Source of the DNA: Arsenophonus endosymbiont of Ceratovacuna japonica
GTDB lineage: Bacteria > Pseudomonadota > Gammaproteobacteria > Enterobacterales > Enterobacteriaceae
Length of the DNA stretch: 64,000 nucleotides
Reading direction: 5' to 3'
NCBI GenBank assembly: GCA_024349725.1
Contig: AP026064.1
Span: forward strand, 270,592-334,591
This document shows positions 56,941-64,000 of the stretch, one piece after another; position 1 is the first letter of the stretch, and every line of letters begins with the position of its first letter. A program made the position numbers and the translations under genes. The notes beneath the pieces are model-generated. The model made no database searches. It saw only the letters and a program-made list of their open reading frames with translations, and had not been told where the DNA came from.

Positions 56941-57597
56941 ATGTTTATTTTTAATAAAATTATTATGGCAATATGGAATCATGATTTTTCTAAATTAATT
57001 AATCTAGATGTTTTATGGATTATTTATACTGCACTTTTTATTATAATTATTTTAGAAAATAGTATTTTACCTGCATCTTTTTTACCAGGTGATACTTTAC
57101 TTGTTCTTTCTGGAGCTTTAATTGAAAAAGGCATTCTTTCATTTATTCCAACAATTATTATTTTAACTATTGCTTCTAGTTTAGGTTATTGGTTAGGTTT
57201 TTTACAAGGACGATGGTTTAATGATAAATATATAGTAAAACAATGGATACAGCGAATCCCAATAAAATATTATAATAGTGCAAATAGATTATTTAATAAT
57301 AAAGGTTTATATGCACTTTTAATAGGTCGTTTTTTAGTTTTTATTCGTACTATATTACCAATTTTAGCTGGATTATCAACTTTAAATCATAAACGTTTTC
57401 AATTATTTAATTGGATAAGTGGATTATTGTGGGTAAGTATTATGATTTATATAGGCTATGCAATAAATAAAATTAATTTTTTTAAATATCATGAAAATCT
57501 TATTATAAACATTTTAATATTATTACCAATTTTATTATTTATTATTGGATTTATTAGTATATTTATTGCACTTTGGAAAAGTAAAAAAAATAATTAA
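56941..57597 (+). CDS. yqjA: DedA-family membrane protein YqjA
   Basis: Inner-membrane protein of the DedA family; in E. coli YqjA and its paralogue YghB are needed for normal cell division, membrane potential and Tat export, and the family is linked to lipid-carrier flipping. It has 218 residues (E. coli 220). The essential acidic residues of the family are kept: Glu in ILENSILPA and Asp in FLPGDTLLVL. The arginine motif is LIGRFLVFIRTILPILAGLS, followed by FQLFNWISGLLWVSIM. Unlike the shortened YabI-like protein near 12 kb, this copy looks fully functional. Confidence 0.95.
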   Translation: MFIFNKIIMAIWNHDFSKLINLDVLWIIYTALFIIIILENSILPASFLPGDTLLVLSGALIEKGILSFIPTIIILTIASSLGYWLGFLQGRWFNDKYIVKQWIQRIPIKYYNSANRLFNNKGLYALLIGRFLVFIRTILPILAGLSTLNHKRFQLFNWISGLLWVSIMIYIGYAINKINFFKYHENLIINILILLPILLFIIGFISIFIALWKSKKNN

Positions 57598-58004
57598 TAT
57601 TATATCAATAATAAATATGTAATAATAATATTTTTCAATATATTTTAAAATTTAAAATTTTATTTTATATAATTTATTATAATATTTAAAATAAATAATC
57701 TAAAATATCATATAATCATTTTAATATAATTATTTATTATTATATTTATAATTAATTATAAATATAATAATAAATGAATTAAATTTTAATAATATATAAA
57801 ATATAAAATATATTTAATTCATATTTTATTATTAATATTTTATAAATAATAATTTAAATTTAATTTGATTAATTATGTATTTTGTAAAATATAAATATAT
57901 AAAATATAATTATATTTTATATACTTAATCAATATTTATTTTTATTTATAATTTAATTTTTAATAATAGTAAAAATTTTATATTTTAAAATAATTTAAGT
58001 ATAA
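57598..58004. other. Gene-free stretch between converging yqjA and carB
   Basis: About 400 bp without coding sequence, rich in inverted repeats: the 44-bp palindrome at 57732-57775 and an 11-bp pair (57774-57784 with 57822-57832). Confidence 0.55.
57732..57775. terminator. 44-bp perfect palindrome between yqjA and carB
   Basis: Each 22-bp half (57732-57753 and 57754-57775) is the exact reverse complement of the other, all A/T. Its place between two converging genes fits a bidirectional terminator, but AT-only palindromes are easier to obtain by chance here. Confidence 0.45.
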
Positions 58005-61000
58005 TTAAAATTTAATATATATAATCTTTTTATTTATTTCTTGAAGAGAAATAATATATTCAGTTGGATTGCAATTAAACGAAATTACTGTTGCAAAACC
58101 ACTATTAATAGTAGTGCTATAATTTATTTTATATTGTAAAGCTTTACAACGAATCATTTTTGAATTTTCTATATTATTTACTTCTAAATCAGTATTAATA
58201 ATATAATTATATTCTCCATTTTTAATTCTATCATAAATATTGGGATAACCTTTATTACTTTTATTAACTAAACGATAATTAATTCTTGCTTTTTTTAAAA
58301 TAATAGCAGTATTATAAGTTGCATCTATTTTAAAACCATGTTTAATTAATTCATTTGCTAAATTAATAATTTTTATTTTGTCATTTTCTTTTAATGAAAG
58401 TAAAACTCTTCCATATTTTCTTATGATGAAGGAAGAACTAAATATAGCTTTAGCAAATGCTTCAGAAAAAGTACGTCCAATACCCATAACTTCACCTGTA
58501 GAACGCATTTCTGGCCCTAAAATAGGATCAACTCCAGGAAACTTATTAAATGGTAATACAACTTCTTTTACTGAATAATAAGGTGGAATAATTTCTGTTG
58601 TTATACATTGTTTATCTAAAGATTGACCAACCATAACTCTAGCAGCTACTTTAGCTAACGATATTCCTATTGCTTTTGATACAAAAGGTATTGTACGTGC
58701 AGCTCTTGGATTAACTTCAATTAAGTATATTTCATTATTTTTAATTGCAAATTGAACATTTATCAATCCTATAATGCATAGTTCAATAGATAATTGTCTC
58801 ACATGATCTCGTATAATATTTTGTATATTTTTATTTAAAGTATAAGGCGGTAATGAGCAAGCAGAATCACCAGAATGAACCCCAGCTTGTTCAATATGTT
58901 CCATAATACCACCAATAAAAATATTTTTTCCATCATAGATAGCATCTACATCAACTTCAATAGCATTATTTAAAAAATGATCAAGTAATAATGGGGAATC
59001 ATTAGAAATCTTTATTGCAGTTTTAAAGTATTTCTGCAAATCATTTTCATTATAAACAATTTTCATTGCTTGACCACCTAAAACATAGGAAGGACGAACA
59101 ATTAATGGATAACCAATATTATGAGCTTTTTCAATAGCTTGTTCAATTGTTGTGACAGTAATATTTTTTGGTTGTTTAAATCCTAAGCGATAAACTATTT
59201 GTTGAAAACGTTTACGATCTTCAGCACAATCAATTGAATCAGGACTAGTGCCAATAATGGGAACTCCATATTTTTTTAAGTCAAGTGCTAACTTTAATGG
59301 TGTTTGTCCGCCATATTGAACAATTACACCTGTAGGTTTTTCAATTCTAACTATTTCTAATACATTTTCTAAAGTTACTGGTTCAAAATAAAGACGATCA
59401 GAAATATCACAATCAGTAGAAATTGTTTCAGGATTACAGTTTATCATTATTGTTTGATAGCCATCTTCACGTAATGCTAATGAAGCATGAACACAACAAT
59501 AATCAAATTCAATACCTTGACCAATTCTGTTAGGTCCACCACCTAATATAATAATTTTAGATTTATTGTTATCAGGGTTAGCTTCACATTCATCTTCATA
59601 AGTAGAGTATAAATAAGCGGTATCTGTAGCAAATTCTGCTGCACAAGTATCAACTCGTTTAAAAACAGGATATAATTTATATTTATAACGTAACTTTCTA
59701 ATTTCAGTTTCTGAAACATTTACTAACTTAGATAATCGTATATCTGAAAATCCTTTTCTTTTTAGTAATCTTAATAATTTTATAGATAATCCATTAATAC
59801 CAAATTTAATAACTGTATTTTCTAAATTAATAAGTTCTTTAATCTGAACTAAAAACCAACAATCTATATTAGTAAGATTAAATACTTCATTGATAGACAT
59901 ACCTATACGAAAAGCATCAGCTATATACCAAATACGATCAGCACCAGCATTTTTTAATTCATATCGAATTTTTGTTAACGAATCTTTTTTATTTAAGTCT
60001 ATTTTTGAATCAAAACCAGTTGCGGTAACTTCTAATCCACGTAATGCTTTTTGTATAGATTCTTGAAAAGTCCTTCCAATAGCCATTACTTCACCAACAG
60101 ATTTCATTTGTGTTGTTAAACGATCATTACTATCAGGAAATTTTTCAAAATTAAAACGTGGTATTTTAGTTACTATATAATCAATAGAAGGTTCAAAAGA
60201 AGCTGGTGTTCGTCCTCCAGTAATATCATTCATTAATTCATCTAGTGTATAACCTATTGCAAGTTTTGCCGTAACTTTAGCAATAGGAAAACCAGTCGTT
60301 TTAGATGCTAAAGCTGAAGAACGTGATACACGTGGATTCATTTCAATAACAATTAATTGACCAGATTTAGGATTTATAGCAAATTGCACATTTGAACCAC
60401 CTGTTTCTATATTAATTTCTCGTAATACTGACATAGATGCATTGCGCATAATTTGATATTCTTTATCAGTTAATGTTTGAGCAGGAGCAACAGTAATAGA
60501 ATCTCCAGTGTGAATTCCCATTGCATCGATATTTTCAATAGAACAAACAACAATACAATTATCATTTTTATCACGAATTACTTCCATTTCATATTCTTTC
60601 CATCCAATTAATGATTCATTTATTAATAATTCTTTTGTTGGTGAAAGATATAAACCAGATAAACAAATATCTTTAAATTCTTTTATATTATGTGCGATAC
60701 CACTGCCAGATCCACCCATAGTAAATGAAGGACGAATAATGCATGGAAATCCTATTTCATCTACTACTTTTAATGCTTCTTCTAAAGAATGTGCAATGCC
60801 TGATCGTGTAGTTTCAAGACCAATTTTCTTCATTGCTTTATTAAATTTTTGTCGATCTTCTGCTTTATTAATTGAATCCGCTGTTACTCCTATCATTTGA
60901 ACATTAAATTCTTTTAATATATCTTTATTATATAACTCTAAAGCACAATTTAATGCAATTTGTCCTCCCATTGTAGGTAAAATAGCATCGGGACGTTCTT

Positions 61001-61238
61001 TTTTAATAATTTTACGTACTACTTCCCAATGAATCGATTCAATATATGTAGCATCAGCTAAATCTGGATCTGTCATAATTGTCGCAGGATTAGAATTAAT
61101 TAAAATAATTCGATAACCTTCTTCACGAAGTGCTTTACATGCTTGTGTACCTGAATAATCAAATTCACAAGCTTGTCCAATAATAATTGGACCAGCACCT
61201 AAAATCAGAATGCTTTTAATATCTGTGCGCTTTGCCAT
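58005..61238 (-). CDS. carB: Carbamoyl-phosphate synthase, large subunit
   Basis: Makes carbamoyl phosphate from bicarbonate, ammonia (from CarA) and two ATP, for pyrimidines and arginine. It has 1077 residues (E. coli 1073). Two homologous ATP-grasp halves are visible: [18 protein letters not shown] and [18 protein letters not shown] mark their starts, with [19 protein letters not shown] and [17 protein letters not shown] as the matching metal-binding strands. The C-terminal allosteric domain (from about residue 940) is present though more diverged, with [13 protein letters not shown] and [10 protein letters not shown]. 17 bp after carA. The longest gene in the window and unbroken. Confidence 0.98.
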   Translation of the reverse strand: MAKRTDIKSILILGAGPIIIGQACEFDYSGTQACKALREEGYRIILINSNPATIMTDPDLADATYIESIHWEVVRKIIKKERPDAILPTMGGQIALNCALELYNKDILKEFNVQMIGVTADSINKAEDRQKFNKAMKKIGLETTRSGIAHSLEEALKVVDEIGFPCIIRPSFTMGGSGSGIAHNIKEFKDICLSGLYLSPTKELLINESLIGWKEYEMEVIRDKNDNCIVVCSIENIDAMGIHTGDSITVAPAQTLTDKEYQIMRNASMSVLREINIETGGSNVQFAINPKSGQLIVIEMNPRVSRSSALASKTTGFPIAKVTAKLAIGYTLDELMNDITGGRTPASFEPSIDYIVTKIPRFNFEKFPDSNDRLTTQMKSVGEVMAIGRTFQESIQKALRGLEVTATGFDSKIDLNKKDSLTKIRYELKNAGADRIWYIADAFRIGMSINEVFNLTNIDCWFLVQIKELINLENTVIKFGINGLSIKLLRLLKRKGFSDIRLSKLVNVSETEIRKLRYKYKLYPVFKRVDTCAAEFATDTAYLYSTYEDECEANPDNNKSKIIILGGGPNRIGQGIEFDYCCVHASLALREDGYQTIMINCNPETISTDCDISDRLYFEPVTLENVLEIVRIEKPTGVIVQYGGQTPLKLALDLKKYGVPIIGTSPDSIDCAEDRKRFQQIVYRLGFKQPKNITVTTIEQAIEKAHNIGYPLIVRPSYVLGGQAMKIVYNENDLQKYFKTAIKISNDSPLLLDHFLNNAIEVDVDAIYDGKNIFIGGIMEHIEQAGVHSGDSACSLPPYTLNKNIQNIIRDHVRQLSIELCIIGLINVQFAIKNNEIYLIEVNPRAARTIPFVSKAIGISLAKVAARVMVGQSLDKQCITTEIIPPYYSVKEVVLPFNKFPGVDPILGPEMRSTGEVMGIGRTFSEAFAKAIFSSSFIIRKYGRVLLSLKENDKIKIINLANELIKHGFKIDATYNTAIILKKARINYRLVNKSNKGYPNIYDRIKNGEYNYIINTDLEVNNIENSKMIRCKALQYKINYSTTINSGFATVISFNCNPTEYIISLQEINKKIIYIKF

Positions 61239-61255
61239 TTTTTACTCCTGATCAA

Positions 61256-62416
61256 TTAATCTGTATCATTAAGTTTTTTACAATATTTCTTAATCAGTTT
61301 AATAAAATAATCAAATAATTGTTCTGCATCTTTAGGCCCTGGACTTGATTCAGGATGTCCTTGAAAACCAAATGCTGGCTTATCAGTACGATGTATACCT
61401 TGTAGACTACCATCAAATAGTGATTTATGGGTAATATATAATTTTTTAGGTAATGATGCTTCATTAATTGTAAAACTATGATTTTGTGCAGTGATCATAA
61501 TACGATTATTAATTAAATTTTTTACTGGATGGTTACCACCATGATGCCCGAATTTCATTTTAACTGTATATGCCCCACTAGCTAATGCTAATAATTGATA
61601 ACCTAAACAAATACCAAAAATAGGGATCTCTGTAGTTAAAAATTTCTGAATTGTTTTTATTGCATAATCACAAGCTATTGGATCACCTGGTCCATTAGAA
61701 AGAAAAATACCATCAGGATTCATTTTTAATACCTCATTAGCTTGCGTAGTAGCTGGTACAACAGTCAAATAACAATTACGATCAACAAGTAAACGTAAAA
61801 TATTTCTTTTAATACCAAAATCATAAGCAACAACATGATAAAGTAATTGTTTTTGTGATTTTATATATATAGATTTATTATTTGTTATGCGCCAACTTTG
61901 TTGTTGCCAATTATAAATATTTTTAGTTGTTACTTTTTTAACTAAATCTAATTCTTTTTCTTTATTAAATAATTTAATTTTTTTTAATGCTAAATTAGTA
62001 TCTAAATTATTTCCAGCAATAATACAACCATTCTGTGTACCTTTTTCTCTTAATAATCTCGTAAGTTTTCTAGTATCAATATCAGAAATAGCAACTGTTT
62101 TATGACGTATCAAATAATTAGATAAACTTTCTTTGCCACGAAAATTGCTATAAATTAATGATAAATTTCGTATTATAAGTCCTTGAGCATGAATAATATC
62201 AGATTCTTCATCATCAGGATTAATACCTGTATTTCCAATATGAGGACAAGTTAGTGTAATAATTTGTTTGTAATAAGAAGGATCAGTAAGAATTTCTTGA
62301 TACCCAGCTATTGATGTATTAAAGACAACTTCTCCAACAATAATTCCTTTGACTCCAATAGAATTGCCATGAAACTGGGTTCCATCTTCCATAATTAACA
62401 TAGCTGGTTCAATCAA
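61256..62416 (-). CDS. carA: Carbamoyl-phosphate synthase, small subunit (TTG start)
   Basis: Glutamine amidotransferase subunit that delivers ammonia to CarB. 386 residues from the chosen start (E. coli 382). The glutaminase Cys is in [15 protein letters not shown] (His in E. coli after LG, Tyr here), and the His/Glu pair in GHPESSPGP. The TTG at 62416 is chosen: it yields [17 protein letters not shown], parallel to E. coli, and GGAGGA ends five bases before it. E. coli carA also starts with TTG. A TATAAT on the minus strand at 62439-62444 may be the -10 box of the carAB operon, but no clear -35 is seen. Confidence 0.95.
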   Translation of the reverse strand: MIEPAMLIMEDGTQFHGNSIGVKGIIVGEVVFNTSIAGYQEILTDPSYYKQIITLTCPHIGNTGINPDDEESDIIHAQGLIIRNLSLIYSNFRGKESLSNYLIRHKTVAISDIDTRKLTRLLREKGTQNGCIIAGNNLDTNLALKKIKLFNKEKELDLVKKVTTKNIYNWQQQSWRITNNKSIYIKSQKQLLYHVVAYDFGIKRNILRLLVDRNCYLTVVPATTQANEVLKMNPDGIFLSNGPGDPIACDYAIKTIQKFLTTEIPIFGICLGYQLLALASGAYTVKMKFGHHGGNHPVKNLINNRIMITAQNHSFTINEASLPKKLYITHKSLFDGSLQGIHRTDKPAFGFQGHPESSPGPKDAEQLFDYFIKLIKKYCKKLNDTD

Positions 62417-63075
62417 AATATCCTCCAAAATAATAAAAATTATACATTAAATGTTATTTATTGATTCTTAAAATAATAAATTTACACTATAAATAAATAT
62501 TATATAAATTTATTTATTAATTACATATATTTTAATAATGAAAGTAATTATTTTCTAAAATTGATATAATTAGTAAAATTATAAAATATTTTTATTATTG
62601 TAATTTATTATTAAATTTAAATATTATATATAAAAAAATAAAAACATTATTATAAGTATAATTTAGTGTAGATTAAAATTTTGTTAAAATATTGACTAAA
62701 GTTAATGTACTAATTATAAGATGATTAGCTAATTATTGAAAATTTATATAAAAACTAACAATAAAATAATTTATTATACAATATTAATTGTTTTTAATAT
62801 AAAATTAATTATTAATATAAAAAATTAGTATATAAATTAATAAAAAATTAATAAGTATTAATAATTTTAATAAATAAAATAATTTTTTTTATATAAAATT
62901 GATATTATTAAATTTTTTAATATAAATATTAATGGTTATATTTTATCATATAAAATTTATTGATCTTAAATAGATTATTAATTATTAATAAATTTCACTA
63001 TTATTAATTTTTAAATATATTTTATTATAATAAAATAGTAATATAATTTATATGAATAAAATGTAATTAAATATT
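62417..63075. other. Gene-free stretch between dapB and carA
   Basis: About 660 bp, AT-rich. No arginine or pyrimidine control sites known from the E. coli car promoters could be recognised. It holds an outward-facing promoter candidate at 62692-62720. Confidence 0.5.
62692..62720 (+). promoter_or_regulatory. Orphan sigma-70 promoter candidate
   Basis: TTGACT (62692-62697), 17-base spacer, TATAAG (62715-62720) on the plus strand, while both flanking genes read the other way. About 60 bases on, acaat-atta-attgt followed by five T (62778-62795) resembles a small terminator. A short non-coding RNA is possible; a leftover promoter of a lost gene is equally possible. Confidence 0.3.
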
Positions 63076-63888
63076 TTATATATTTAATACATCTTCCATA
63101 CTATATAATCCATTTTTTTTCCCTTTTAACCATAAACAAGCTTTAATAGCACCTTTTGCAAATATAATTCTACTTGATGTTTTATGAATTATCTCTATTC
63201 TTTCTCCAATATCAGCAAAAATTACTGTATGCTCTCCTAAAATATCTCCAGCTCTAATTGTTGTTAAACCAATGTTATTATTTTCCATATTATAAGAAAT
63301 ATTTTTTTTATTGCATGATTTATATTTTTTTAAATTATATTTAATTGATTTAGAAATAATATTTTTCATTGCTAACGCTGTTCCTGATGGTGAATCTACT
63401 TTATATCTATGATGAGCTTCAATAATTTGAATATCACTACATAAACCGATCACTTTTGCAGTTTTTTCTAATAACTTTAATACTAAATTAACACCAATAC
63501 TAAAATTTGATGATAATACAATAGGTATTTTTTTTGCTGCTTTATTGATTTTTTGTTGTATAGTTTTACTAAAACCAGTAGTACCAATAATTATTGCTTT
63601 ATTATTTTTTTTGCAAATTGATAAATAATATTCGGTACATTTAGGATGAGTAAAATCAATTAAAATATCAAATTTATCTAAAACATTAATTATATCATCA
63701 TTAATTATAACATTTAAATTACCAATACCTACTAATTTACCAGCATCAGTACCTATTATACTTGATCCCTTTTGTTTTAATGCTGCCCCTAAAATAATAC
63801 CTTTTTGTTGTGAAACTGCTTTAATTAATTCACGGCCCATACGTCCACTAGAACCAACAATAGCAACACGAATATCTGATTTAGACAT
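63076..63888 (-). CDS. dapB: 4-hydroxy-tetrahydrodipicolinate reductase
   Basis: Reduces hydroxy-tetrahydrodipicolinate on the way to diaminopimelate and lysine. It has 270 residues (E. coli 273). The nucleotide-binding start is IRVAIVGSSGRMGRELI; the catalytic histidine and lysine are in IEAHHRYKVDSPSGTALAM; IGTTGFSKT and TIRAGDILGEHTVIFAD are further family motifs. It lies upstream of carAB as in E. coli. With Asd it indicates that diaminopimelate for the cell wall is made here. Confidence 0.97.
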   Translation of the reverse strand: MSKSDIRVAIVGSSGRMGRELIKAVSQQKGIILGAALKQKGSSIIGTDAGKLVGIGNLNVIINDDIINVLDKFDILIDFTHPKCTEYYLSICKKNNKAIIIGTTGFSKTIQQKINKAAKKIPIVLSSNFSIGVNLVLKLLEKTAKVIGLCSDIQIIEAHHRYKVDSPSGTALAMKNIISKSIKYNLKKYKSCNKKNISYNMENNNIGLTTIRAGDILGEHTVIFADIGERIEIIHKTSSRIIFAKGAIKACLWLKGKKNGLYSMEDVLNI

Positions 63889-64000
63889 GTTTTTCTCTTA
63901 TTTAAAAATAAATTAAATATATATTTATCAAATATTAATATTTAATTTAATATAATATTAATTTAAATAAATATTAATAAAAAATTTATTAAAATGAATT
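63889..64000. other. Right edge of the window
   Basis: AT-rich leader of dapB; nothing else seen. Confidence 0.4.

Overview
The window looks like a piece of the shrunken chromosome of an intracellular insect symbiont of the Enterobacterales. Nearly every protein aligns end to end with its Escherichia coli homologue as I recall it, and several E. coli gene neighbourhoods survive: rsxABCDGE-nth, ptsHI, cydDC with infA, tkt-pgk-fbaA, rnhA/dnaQ with tRNA-Asp, purHD and dapB-carAB. By my own addition the genes cover about 40 kb (roughly 62%). The rest is extremely AT-rich sequence, by eye under 10% G+C. Such low coding density with recognisable gene relics suggests a symbiont still losing genes. 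I cannot name the genus from sequence alone; relatives of Arsenophonus or Wigglesworthia would fit.

Layout. 1-8.8 kb: 3' end of lon, a tyrA reduced to its chorismate mutase domain, dnaB, tRNA-Leu(CAA), tpiA and ybgI. 8.8-14 kb: a long gap holding a decayed pgm, a YabI-like DedA protein, and ssb. 14-22.3 kb: rnb, then the complete rsxABCDGE-nth cluster. 23-25 kb: ptsHI without crr. 25-29.7 kb: a 4-kb gap holding a decayed waaA just before coaD. 30.7-38.5 kb: ligA without its BRCT domain, infA and cydDC. 39-47.7 kb: holD, fpr, fbaA, pgk, tkt, tRNA-Asp, dnaQ and rnhA. 48.8-64 kb: asd, gshA, dacA, purHD, yqjA, carAB and dapB.

How the genes fit together. The cell keeps core DNA replication (DnaB, SSB, psi, epsilon, LigA, RNase HI) but little repair (Nth only). 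It keeps lower glycolysis and transketolase, the general PTS proteins, the Rsx membrane electron-transfer complex, thiol export for cytochrome bd assembly (CydDC) with glutathione synthesis (GshA), carbamoyl phosphate and purine synthesis, and the aspartate-to-diaminopimelate branch (Asd, DapB) with a peptidoglycan trimming enzyme (DacA). Both gene relics I could identify, pgm and waaA, belong to outer-envelope sugar metabolism, while the peptidoglycan genes are intact. This suggests an outer membrane with no or much reduced LPS over a retained cell wall.

I found no new defence, mobile or secretion system: no CRISPR array, transposase, phage gene or gene cassette of unknown function. The most informative observations are the two relics, the domain losses in TyrA and LigA, a perfect 18-bp inverted repeat inside ligA, an active-site substitution in Nth, and a few large inverted repeats at the ends of converging genes.
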